NCBI GenBank assembly: GCA_963755335.1
Contig: CAVWJW010000006.1
Coordinates: forward strand, 1-64,000
DNA: 64,000 bases
From: UBA10649 sp963755335
Lineage (GTDB): Bacteria; Actinomycetota; Actinomycetes; S36-B12
Direction of reading: 5' to 3'
In this document: piece by piece, positions 51,995 to 62,464 of the stretch
Numbering within the stretch: the stretch's first letter is position 1
How the letters are laid out: each line of letters begins with the position of its first letter
Notes under the pieces: generated by a model
Told to the model about the DNA's origin: nothing
The model's input: the letters and a program-made list of their open reading frames with translations, nothing else
Database searches by the model: none
Translations under genes and position numbers: made by a program

Positions 51995-53526
51995 CCGAGC
52001 TCCTGCACGATCACGCGCTTGAGCACCTTGCCCGATGGGCCGGTCGGCAGGCTCTCGCGCACGTGGATCCGACGTGGGTACTTGTGCAGGCCGATCCGCT
52101 CCCTGACCCAGTCGGACAACTCCGCCTCGTCGACGGCATCCGGGGCCACCAGGACGACCACGGCGTGGATCTCCTCGCCGTACATCTCGTCGGCGACGCC
52201 GACGACGGCGACCTGCGCCACTGCCGGGTGCTGAGCGATGACCTCCTCGACCTCCCGCGGGTAGACGTTGAATCCGCCGCGGATGATGAGGTCCTTCTTG
52301 CGGTCGACGATGAAGAAGAAGCCATCGTCGTCGCGGTAGCCGATGTCGCCGGTGCGGAACCAGCCGTCGACCATGACGGCCGCCGTGGCCTCCGGCTTGT
52401 TCAGGTACCCGTCGAAGATGTTGTGCCCGCGGATGACGATCTCGCCGTTGGTGTTGTCGGGCAGCAGCTCGATCTCGCCCTCCAGGTCCGCGTTGGCGAT
52501 CGACACGTCGACGCCCCATACCGAGCAGCCGATCGAACCGGCCTTGCGCCCGTAGACCTCCTGGTTGAAGGTGGCCACCGGCGACGTCTCGGACAGGCCG
52601 TAGCCCTCGAGGATGTCGACGCCGAAGACGTCCTTCACCTTGTTGATGACGGCGACCGGGATCGCCGCCCCGCCACTGCCCGCGACCCGCAGCGTCGGCC
52701 GCGATGCGGTCTGCTCCGTCGCCGCGAGCAGGCCCATGAACATCGTCGGCACGCCAGCGAAGTAGGTGACCTTCTCCTTGACCATGAGGTCCAGCGCTGC
52801 CACACCGTCGAAGCGCGGCATCAGCACCAGCGTGCAGCCCGCCCGGAAGCCGGCATTGAGCACGCAGGTCTGCCCGAACGAGTGGAACAGCGGGAGCGCC
52901 GCGAGGCCGACGTCCTCGTGCTGGAGGTCGGTGATGTCGAACGCGAACATGCTGGCGTTCCAGATCATGTTGTCGTGCGTCAGCACGGCGCCCTTCGGCT
53001 TGCCCGTCGTTCCCGACGTGTACAGGATGACCGCCTCGTCCTGCGGGCGTCGCGGCACGAGGGCGTCGATGGGCTCGACGGTCATCGCCATCGTGTCGAT
53101 GCGGGCGACCTCGGAGAAGTCCGCGTCGGAGTCGAGCACCGAGTACAGCCGGACGCCGGCGATCTCAGCGCCCTTGGCCGCCTCCGGCAGGAGCGGGGCG
53201 GCGGTGATGAGGGCGACGCAGGCCGAGTCCGTCAGCGTGTAGGCGATCTCGTCGGCCTTGAGCAGTGCATGCACGGGAACGACCGTGGCCCCGAGCGCAA
53301 GGGCGCCGTAGTAGGCGAAGGCGAAGTGGGGAATGTTCGGGAGCAGGACCGCCACCCGGTCGCCAGGGCCCACGCCGTCGTTGCGCAGGACGGCCGCGAA
53401 CCGACGGGCCATGCCCCAGACCTGCTGATACGTCAGGCGGGTCTCGCCGAGGACGAGCGCCTCCTTGTCCGGGTACCGTCGGGCGGACTCGGCGAGGATC
53501 GACGCGACGGAAAGTCGTGCAGACAT
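51991..53526 (-). CDS. Long-chain fatty acid-CoA ligase family (AMP-forming)
   Basis: The 511-residue ANL enzyme has the phosphate loop VILYTSGTTGKPKGAVLTHD near 170, GYGLSETSP near 310, GWFRTGDIGYRDDDG near 390 and DLIIRGGFNVYPREVEE near 415, with the catalytic Lys in PTGPSGKVLKR near the C-terminus. It activates a carboxylic acid as acyl-AMP and transfers it to CoA. The chain length it accepts is not known; the downstream acyl-CoA operon at 56-64 kb is a possible consumer. Confidence 0.92.
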   Translation of the reverse strand: MSARLSVASILAESARRYPDKEALVLGETRLTYQQVWGMARRFAAVLRNDGVGPGDRVAVLLPNIPHFAFAYYGALALGATVVPVHALLKADEIAYTLTDSACVALITAAPLLPEAAKGAEIAGVRLYSVLDSDADFSEVARIDTMAMTVEPIDALVPRRPQDEAVILYTSGTTGKPKGAVLTHDNMIWNASMFAFDITDLQHEDVGLAALPLFHSFGQTCVLNAGFRAGCTLVLMPRFDGVAALDLMVKEKVTYFAGVPTMFMGLLAATEQTASRPTLRVAGSGGAAIPVAVINKVKDVFGVDILEGYGLSETSPVATFNQEVYGRKAGSIGCSVWGVDVSIANADLEGEIELLPDNTNGEIVIRGHNIFDGYLNKPEATAAVMVDGWFRTGDIGYRDDDGFFFIVDRKKDLIIRGGFNVYPREVEEVIAQHPAVAQVAVVGVADEMYGEEIHAVVVLVAPDAVDEAELSDWVRERIGLHKYPRRIHVRESLPTGPSGKVLKRVIVQELG

Positions 53527-53553
53527 GGTTCCTCCAAGGACGTCGGTGAGCCT

Positions 53554-53844
53554 TCAGGCTGTGCGGGTCTCGTACCTGGACTGTGCCGCGCGACCGCTGT
53601 AGCTGACGATGTCGAGCAGGAAGCCGAGGGCGACGACCGCCCACCCGATCCCGGTCACGCCGCCGATGGCGGCGTAGGCCGCCACCCACGCGAGGGCGGT
53701 CCAGGGCAGGAACAGGAGCCCGAGCAACGGCCACAGGAAGCTGCCCCCGAACGCGAGGGTGATCCGCGCCGAGTCGAACAGCCACACGGCGAGGAAGGCG
53801 AGGCGGGGGCCGAAGAAGCCGAGCACGAGCAGGAAGCAGCACAT
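53554..53844 (-). CDS. Small membrane protein
   Basis: The 96-residue protein is almost entirely hydrophobic with about three helices (LLVLGFFGPRLAFLAVWLF, FLWPLLGLLFLPWTALAWVA, GIGWAVVALGFLLDIVSY) and a short polar C-tail. It resembles small integral membrane proteins common in actinobacteria. The ATG at 53844 is the first good start; the open frame extends further upstream without a binding site. Function is unknown. Confidence 0.7.
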   Translation of the reverse strand: MCCFLLVLGFFGPRLAFLAVWLFDSARITLAFGGSFLWPLLGLLFLPWTALAWVAAYAAIGGVTGIGWAVVALGFLLDIVSYSGRAAQSRYETRTA

Positions 53845-54010
53845 GCGGCCGAATGTAAGGCACGGATCCGTCGCCGCGTGCCCGATTCGCGAAGCCCCTA
53901 TGCCGGGAAGAGGACGCGGAGGAGGAGTTCGGCTGCGTGCACGGTTCGGACCGTTGTCCGCTGGCGGTCCACGTCTCGACTGTGGTGGGGGTGAGCGCGA
54001 GGATGCGCAC

Positions 54011-55114
54011 ATGACCGCGCTGACGCCCTCGACGGTCGCACGCGCCCGACTGCACAGCCTGCTCCTCCTCGGCGAGGACCGACCGACGACGTGCGGTGCC
54101 ATTGCCGCGTGGTTCGGCGCCATGCAGGCCCAGGACGTCGCCAGCGGCAAGTGGTCCCTGGGAGTCAGACTCCCGGGTGCCACCGAGGCCGACATCGACG
54201 ATGCCTTCGAGCGCGCAGAGGTCGTCCGCACATGGCCGATGCGCGGCACCATCCACATCGTCCCCGCCGCGGACATCCGCTGGATGCTGGAGCTCACCGC
54301 GGGGCGGGCGCTCGACGCCACGTTGACCCGAAGGCAGGAGCTGGGACTCGACCTCGACGATGCCGCCCGCGCCTGCGCCGTCCTCGACGATGAACTGCGG
54401 CTGCACGGGCGCCTGACGCGCAGCGAGTGCCTGCAGGTCCTCAACGAAGCGGGCATCGCGACCGACGGGCAGCGTGGCTACCACCTGCTGGGCTACGCCG
54501 CGCAGACCGGCGTCGTGTGCATCGGCCCCAATCGGGGCAAGGAGCAGACCTACGCGCTCATCGACACCTGGGCTCCGCAGCAGGTCCGGCTCGACGGTGA
54601 AGCTGCCCTCGCCGAGCTGGCCTTCCGGTTCTTCCGCAGTCACGGACCGGCGACGATTCGGGACTTCGCCGGCTGGTCCGGCCTGACTCTGACCCGGGCA
54701 CGCGCCGGGGTGACGGCGAACGAGGGCCGCCTCGTGCCGCGCAGGTTTCGGGATGACGACGCCTGGCTGACCGCGGACCTCGCAGCGATGATCGAGGAGG
54801 GTCGGACGGCGCGGTGGACCGCCGTCGTTGCGCTGCCCGGCTTCGACGAGTTCGTCCTCGGCTACAAGGATCGGTCGGTGCAGGTGCGTGACGGCGACCT
54901 CGACCGCATCGTGCCGGGCGGGAACGGGGTGTTCCGGGCAACCGTGTGCCTCGACGGGCAGGTGGCGGCCACGTGGACGCGGACGATCAAGCGCGCCGAG
55001 GTGCTCGTCGAACTCGAGCCCCTGAGGGAGATCAGCGAGCGTCAGCGCCCGCGGATCGGCCGCGCCTTCGAGGCCTACGGCCGCTATCTAGGCCTGCCGC
55101 TTCGCCTCCGCTGA
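54011..55114 (+). CDS. Winged-helix protein of the HTH_42/AlkZ-like DNA glycosylase family
   Basis: The 367-residue protein matches the winged-helix superfamily that includes E. coli YcaQ and Streptomyces AlkZ. Seen motifs are WFGAMQAQD near 35 (the QxQ catalytic motif region), VVRTWPMRGTIHIVPAADI near 75 and LPGFDEFVLGYKDRS near 278. Relatives unhook interstrand crosslinks or excise alkylated bases. Nothing nearby suggests an antibiotic gene cluster, so it may be a housekeeping DNA-repair enzyme. The ATG at 54011 is used. Confidence 0.8.
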   Translation: MTALTPSTVARARLHSLLLLGEDRPTTCGAIAAWFGAMQAQDVASGKWSLGVRLPGATEADIDDAFERAEVVRTWPMRGTIHIVPAADIRWMLELTAGRALDATLTRRQELGLDLDDAARACAVLDDELRLHGRLTRSECLQVLNEAGIATDGQRGYHLLGYAAQTGVVCIGPNRGKEQTYALIDTWAPQQVRLDGEAALAELAFRFFRSHGPATIRDFAGWSGLTLTRARAGVTANEGRLVPRRFRDDDAWLTADLAAMIEEGRTARWTAVVALPGFDEFVLGYKDRSVQVRDGDLDRIVPGGNGVFRATVCLDGQVAATWTRTIKRAEVLVELEPLREISERQRPRIGRAFEAYGRYLGLPLRLR

Positions 55115-55291
55115 CCGACGGCGCACGAGCTCAGCGCGCAGGTCGTCGTCCTCCATGACCAAGGCCACGGTCGGGCAGTCCTGGGGTCCTAGATGCGCCT
55201 CGGGGTGGCACAGGTTGCACGGCTGGCCCAGCCGCAGGGGGCACGCCGCGTCCACCCGCCACGCGGACGGGAACGGCGTACGAGTGGTCAC
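55088..55291 (-). CDS. Small cysteine-containing protein conserved in actinobacteria
   Basis: The 67-residue protein contains CPLRLGQPCNLCHPEAH and GPQDCPTVALVMEDDDLRAE, with four cysteines in a possible metal-binding pattern. It ends in a charged helix. It overlaps the end of the AlkZ-like gene by 27 bases on the opposite strand. The GTG at 55291 starts it; the longer frame to 55363 would enter the NUDIX promoter. Function is unknown. Confidence 0.65.
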   Translation of the reverse strand: MTTRTPFPSAWRVDAACPLRLGQPCNLCHPEAHLGPQDCPTVALVMEDDDLRAELVRRRSAEAKRQA

Positions 55292-55361
55292 CGCCCCATC
55301 GTCCACCTCTTCGCGGAGCCGACCGACATCGGCCCACGACCCCGGCCTACTATCGACGACC

Positions 55362-55925
55362 ATGGACCAGGGACCCGAGGAGTGGCAGCTCCTGTCGGAG
55401 GATCCCGCCTACACCAGTTGGGTCACGATCAAGCGGCGCACCTTCCAGATGCCCGACGGTGCCGCGTCCGAATGGGACATCATCAGCGGCTCTCGCACCG
55501 TCGCCGTGGTCGCGCGGGTCCCGTCCGGTGACTTCCTCCTCGTCCGGCAGTACCGCCCCGGGCCGATGCTGATCCTCGACGAGGTCCCGGGGGGCTACGG
55601 TCGCGACGGCGAGAGCATCGAGGAGACCGCGGCCCGCGAACTGCTCGAGGAGACGGGCTATCGGGCGAAGTCGATCGAGGTCATCGGCAGCAACTGGATG
55701 ACCGCGAACTCGACCGTCCAGCGGTATGTGACCCTCGCCCTGGACTGCACGAAGGTGGCCGACCCCCAGTTCGACCGCGACGAGTTCGGCCAGGTCCTCG
55801 TCGTGGATCCCGCGACGTTCATCGCGAACGTCCGCAGCGGCCTCCTCACCGACCAGGGCGTCGCCTACCGCGTGCTCGACCACCTCGGCCTGCTCGGTGG
55901 CTCCGAGCCGCCCGCATCAGCCTGA
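55362..55925 (+). CDS. NUDIX hydrolase
   Basis: The 187-residue protein has a complete NUDIX box (GYGRDGESIEETAAREL then LEETGY, near 75-100), which binds metal and cleaves nucleoside diphosphate derivatives. The N-terminal strand region WDIISGSRTVAVVARVP and VRQYRPGP suggest the ADP-ribose/nucleotide-sugar pyrophosphatase group. The ATG at 55362 is the first after the divergent promoter. Its 3' end overlaps the convergent hydratase gene by 9 bases. Confidence 0.9.
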   Translation: MDQGPEEWQLLSEDPAYTSWVTIKRRTFQMPDGAASEWDIISGSRTVAVVARVPSGDFLLVRQYRPGPMLILDEVPGGYGRDGESIEETAARELLEETGYRAKSIEVIGSNWMTANSTVQRYVTLALDCTKVADPQFDRDEFGQVLVVDPATFIANVRSGLLTDQGVAYRVLDHLGLLGGSEPPASA

Positions 55926-56702
55926 GGCAGCCCACGTCGGCAGGCGCTTCTCCAGGAAGGCCGTCATCCCCTCGCGCGCCTCCTCCGACGAGAACAGTCG
56001 AGCCGACTCTCCTGCGGCCATGTCGAACGCCTCTCCGCGAGGCAGACCGGGGACGCGGCGCAGGAGGTCCTTGGCGCCGGCCAACGCCTCCGGGCCGCCA
56101 GCCATGAGCATCTCCACGTAGCCGGCGACGACGTCGTCCAGGGTGTCCGCCGGCGCGATGCGGGTGAGCAGGCCGGCCTCGAGGACCCGCTCCGCATCGA
56201 CCCGCTCACCGGTGAGGAAGAGCTCCTGGGCGTCCCGCCGGTTCATGACGGCGAGGCAGACGACCGAGATCACCGCGGGCGCGACGCCGACGCGAACCTC
56301 GCTGAAGGCGAACCGGGCGGCGCTGGACGCGACGGCGATGTCGCACGCCGCGACGAGGCCGTTGCCGCCTCCCGCGACGTGGCCCTGCACCTTCGCCACG
56401 ACCGGCCTGGGGCTGTCCAGAAGTGCGGTCAGCACGCGCACCATGGCCTGCGGGCCCGACCCGGCGAAGCCCGACTCGTCACCGGCCGCGGCAGCGGAGA
56501 GATCGGCGCCCGAGCAGAACGTGGAACCCGATCCGGTCAGCACGATCACGCGAACGGCCTCATCGACTGCGCACGCCTCGAGATGCGCGGCGAGCTGGGA
56601 CATGCCCTCCGCGTCGAGGCGGTTGCGGGTCTCCGGCCGGTTCATCGTGATCGTGGCGACGCCCCTGTCGACGACGCAGAGCACGGCGTCGGCGGCGGTC
56701 AC
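55917..56702 (-). CDS. Enoyl-CoA hydratase/isomerase family (AtuE-like)
   Basis: The 261-residue crotonase has VATITMNRPETRNRLDAEGM near 15, the oxyanion region FCSGADLSAAAAG near 62 and KVQGHVAGGGNGLVAACDIA near 105. A Glu in the second region, where hydratases keep a catalytic pair, is replaced by AGGGNG, so isomerase or lyase activity is also possible. The GTG start overlaps the dehydrogenase stop (GTGA). It is the last gene of the Atu/Liu-like operon. Confidence 0.88.
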   Translation of the reverse strand: MTAADAVLCVVDRGVATITMNRPETRNRLDAEGMSQLAAHLEACAVDEAVRVIVLTGSGSTFCSGADLSAAAAGDESGFAGSGPQAMVRVLTALLDSPRPVVAKVQGHVAGGGNGLVAACDIAVASSAARFAFSEVRVGVAPAVISVVCLAVMNRRDAQELFLTGERVDAERVLEAGLLTRIAPADTLDDVVAGYVEMLMAGGPEALAGAKDLLRRVPGLPRGEAFDMAAGESARLFSSEEAREGMTAFLEKRLPTWAASG

Positions 56703-57847
56703 CGCTTGCCCATGTCCTCGAGCATCGTGATGATCCGCAGCATCACCTCGTCGGCCCCTCCGCCGATGCTGCCGAGTCGGCAGTCACGGAAGTAGCGCGC
56801 GACCCACAGTTCCTCCGCGTAGCCCATGCCTCCATGGAACTGCACGCACGCGTCCGCCACCCGGCGGCTGAGCCGTCCGGACTGGAGCTTCGCCACAGTG
56901 GCCGCTCGCGTGACGTCCTCCCCCGCCACGTAGCGCTCGGCGGTGTGGTGGAGGAAGCCGTGCAGGATGTCGATCTCCGCGACGAGCTCCGCGAGCGTGT
57001 ACTGGATGTACTGGTTCGCCATGAGCGGCTTGCCGAATGCCTCCCGCATGCGGAGGTACTCCTTGGTGCGATCGATCGCGCGACGCGCACCCGTGACCGC
57101 CATGTAGCAGATCCACAGGCGCTCGTCCTGGAACTGGGCCATCTGCATCTGGAAGCCACGACCCGCCTCGCCGATGGTGTACCGCATCGGGACCCGCACG
57201 TCGTCGAGCACGAGCTCGGCCGTGTCGGACGAGTTGTTGCCCATCTTCTTCAGCTTGCGGCCGATGCTGAATCCCGGCGTGTCCGTCGGGACGATGATCA
57301 TGCTCATGCCCTGGTAGCCGCCCTCATCGGACGTGCGGGCGAGCAGGCAGACCCAGTCGGACTGCGTGCCGCTGGTGATCCACATCTTGCGACCGTTGAT
57401 GACCCAGTCGTCGCCGTCGCGGCGTGCGCGCGTGGTGATGCCGGCGACGTCGGACCCCGCGCCCGGCTCGCTCACCGCGATCGAGCACACCAGCTCGCCG
57501 GACAGCGTCGGGACGAGGAACTCGCGCTTCAGCTCGTCGGAGCCGAAGCGGGCGAGGGCCGGCGTCGCCATGCCGGCCTGGACGGCGATCGCCATCGGCA
57601 CGCCACCCATCTCGGCGCGACCGAGCTCCTCGGCGAGCACCACCGTGTACGAGTGGTCGGCCCCGCCGCCGCCGAACTCGGGGTCGTACTCGAGGCCGAA
57701 CGCGCCGATCGCCCCCAGCTTCGGGAACAGCTCGTGCGCCGGGAAGATCTCGGCGGCCTCCCACTCGTCGACGTACGGGTTGATCTCGTCCTCGACGAGC
57801 TTGCGGACGGACTTGCGGAACTGCTCGTGCTCGGCGGTGAACAACAT
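56699..57847 (-). CDS. Acyl-CoA dehydrogenase (AtuD/LiuA-like)
   Basis: The 382-residue flavoenzyme has AVSEPGAGSDVAGITTRA near 125, WITSGTQSDWVCLLART near 160, REAFGKPLMANQYIQYTLAE near 270 and CVQFHGGMGYAEELWVAR near 340. The catalytic Glu in the last motif (YAEE) is in the short/branched-chain position. The ATG overlaps the TetR stop by one base. It oxidises an acyl-CoA intermediate in the pathway fed by the carboxylase genes upstream. Confidence 0.93.
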   Translation of the reverse strand: MLFTAEHEQFRKSVRKLVEDEINPYVDEWEAAEIFPAHELFPKLGAIGAFGLEYDPEFGGGGADHSYTVVLAEELGRAEMGGVPMAIAVQAGMATPALARFGSDELKREFLVPTLSGELVCSIAVSEPGAGSDVAGITTRARRDGDDWVINGRKMWITSGTQSDWVCLLARTSDEGGYQGMSMIIVPTDTPGFSIGRKLKKMGNNSSDTAELVLDDVRVPMRYTIGEAGRGFQMQMAQFQDERLWICYMAVTGARRAIDRTKEYLRMREAFGKPLMANQYIQYTLAELVAEIDILHGFLHHTAERYVAGEDVTRAATVAKLQSGRLSRRVADACVQFHGGMGYAEELWVARYFRDCRLGSIGGGADEVMLRIITMLEDMGKR

Positions 57848-58489
57848 CACTTTCCTCCAGGTTCGATGAGCCCGAGGGCACGCGCCCACAGCTCGGTCAA
57901 AGTGGTGACGACAGGTGCCTCGGGCGCGACGGGGCCGAGCTCGCCGGCGCCGCCCATCCAGTGGCGGGCGAAGCCCTCGACCATCGCGCACAGGGCCGCG
58001 GCGGAGATGCGCGGGTCGAGCGTGCCGCACGGCGTGCCCGTCCCGTTGCAGCTTCTCGATGGTCTTGGCAACGCGATCGACGTGCGTGCTGCGCAGGCCG
58101 GTCAGTACGGCTCGGAACGACGCATCGTTGACGGCCGCCTGGGCGACCACCTCCATGAGCCTGGCGGTCTGCCGGTGCACCTCGAGATAGCGGGCGTTGG
58201 CCACCGAGATGCGCTCGATCGGGTCGGTGATGTCGGGCGTGCTGAGCACGTCGTACATCTCCTCCGTGATGGAGTCGACGGCCGCGTGCAGCACGTCCTC
58301 CTTGGTGGGGAACCACGTGTAGACGGTCCCGTGGCTCACCCCGGCGGCTGCCGCGATGTCACTCATGCGGGTCGCGTCGAAGCCGCGGTCCTCGAACACG
58401 ACGCGGGCCGACGCCACCAGGCGGTCACGGGTCCGCCGGCCGCGCTCGGACAGCGGCTCGCGGGCGACGGAGGCAAGGTCGGTCGTCAC
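57847..58489 (-). pseudogene. TetR-family regulator of the acyl-CoA operon, frameshifted
   Basis: The N-terminal helix-turn-helix is intact (ARVVFEDRGFDATRMSDIAA, then AAGVSHGTVYTWFPTKEDVL). A shift near 58030 separates it from the C-terminal ligand domain (LDPRISAAALCAMVEGFARH onward). The GTG start overlaps the AtuA stop and the stop overlaps the dehydrogenase start, so it lies inside the operon and likely regulates it, possibly with an acyl-CoA ligand. Confidence 0.88.
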
Positions 58490-60367
58490 AGGTCCTCGCT
58501 GTCCTCGGGCTGCAGCGGACCGAGGAGGTGCGCCGGTATGTCGACGATGCGGGCGCGGAGGTGCTCACCAAGGCCCTTTGCCTGGGGATCGACGCGCGAG
58601 GACTCCGCAACGCCCCGACCAAGCAGGCCGTGGATCACGACGTTGATCGCGCGGAGGTTCGCCAGCGCGTGCACCTCGACCTCGAGGTCGGCGCACTCCG
58701 GGAGCAGGTCACGGATTCCCTCCACCGTGACCACCGACGACAGCCAGGCGAAGCGCTCGTCGGCCAGCACGACCGCCGCGGGCTCGACGTCCAAGGACGC
58801 CGGGAAACCTTGCGCCAGCCGAACGGCCGCCGCCTCCACTGGGTCGATCACCCAGACTCCGACGTTGGCGTTGCCCCCCTTGTCCCCGCTCCGCGCTCCG
58901 ACGAACGTGCCGAGCGGCCGCCGCACCATCGCTGAGGTCATGCGAGAGCACCCCCGCCGAACGAGATCGCCGGCCACGGTCACCCGAGCCTCGACTCCGT
59001 CGCGCCCGACCGTGGTGGGCCAGTAGACGCCGAACGGTGCCGCCGGCCCGGGCGGCGTCGTCGGGAAGTAGCCGGGATACGACGCCAGGGTCGCCTCGAT
59101 CAGCGGCTCGGTGAAGGCCTTCCCGACCTTCGCGTCGCTGGCGTCCTTCACCGTGATCCGCAGGAAGGACTGAGCGTCTCCGGGCAGTCGAGGGTCGGCG
59201 TCCGCACTCACCTGCAGCTGGACGCTGAGCTCGGCCACATCGAGGCTCGACGCGGCGGCCAGGTCAGCGGGCGACAGTGCCAGCGCCTCGGCCAAGCCGA
59301 CGCCGGTCGTGGTGCGCAGCGCGAGATCGGCCTTCTCCTCGACGGACCGTCCCGTGATCACCAGGGTCAGGGTGTTGCGGAAGCCGCCGAGGTAGTTCAT
59401 CGCGACCTTGAGGCGCTCGGGTGGGGGCGCGCCCGTCGTACCGCTGATCTCGACCCGGTCGCGCCCGACCTGGCGCAGCGTGACCGTGTCGAACAGCGCC
59501 GTGACATCGGGGTTGAGGTACTCGGGCCCGCCGATCTCGTAGAGCAGCTGCGCGGTCACCGTCCCCACCGTGACCATGCCGCCGGTCCCGTCGTGCTTGG
59601 TGATCACACTGCTGCCGTCCGCCGCGACCTCGGCCACCGGGAAGCCCGGGCGCACCAGGCCCGGCACGTCGGTGAAGAAGGCGTAGTTGCCGCCGGTCGC
59701 CTGCGCCCCGCACTCGATGACGTGACCGGCCACGAGCGCTCCCGCCAACGCATCGAGCGTCCGCTGGTCACCTCGGCGGGCCGCGTCGTAGTCCCAGCCG
59801 TGACGCCACGCGGCGGGCCCGATCACCAGCGCCGCGTCGGTGACCCGGCCGGTCACGACGATGTCGGCGCCCGCCCGCAGCGCGACCGCAATCGGCTCCG
59901 CGCCCAGGTAGGCGTTGGCGGTGATCGGCCGGACGCCCGCGTCAGACAGCGACTCCCCGGTGTCGAGGTTGACGAACTGCTCGCCGCTGCGACTGAAGGT
60001 CGCCCAGTCGCGACGTGATGTCGTCGCCCGCGACCATGCCCACGCGAACGGCCAGTCCCAGATCGGTGGCCAGCGCGTCCACGGCGGCCGCCGAGTCCCT
60101 CCGGGTCGAGCCCCCCGGCATTGCTGACGATGCGTGATGCCGCGGTCGACGCAGGTGCCCAGCACCTGCTCCAGCTGCGTCATGAAGGTGCGCGCATATC
60201 CGTTGCCGTGCTTCATCTTCTGCCGGGCAAGGATCAGCATGGTCAACTCGGCCAGCCAGTCGCCGGTGAGGACGTCGATGGGACCGCCATCGACCATCTC
60301 CCTGCGCCGCGGCGATCCTGTCGCCGAAGAAGCCGCTGCAGTTCGCGATGCGGATCGGGTCAGCCAT
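58486..60367 (-). pseudogene. atuA: Acyclic terpene utilisation AtuA-family protein, frameshifted
   Basis: The gene would give a protein of about 620 residues. The N-terminal DUF1446 domain is in pieces (MADPIRIANCSGFFGDRIAA, then LTGDWLAELTMLILARQKMK, AAVDALATDLGLAVRVGMVA, SGEQFVNLDTGESLSDAGV). The long C-terminal part is intact with VTGRVTDAALVIGPAAWRHG and the AtuA-like domain LGTFVGARSGDKGGNANVG. Shifts lie near 60305, 60085-60118 and 60005. AtuA proteins are needed for citronellol/geraniol degradation in Pseudomonas; the exact reaction is unsettled. It lies between carboxylase alpha and TetR genes. Confidence 0.85.
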
Positions 60368-60370
60368 CAG

Positions 60371-62463
<2,093 letters not shown>

Positions 62464-62464
<1 letters not shown>

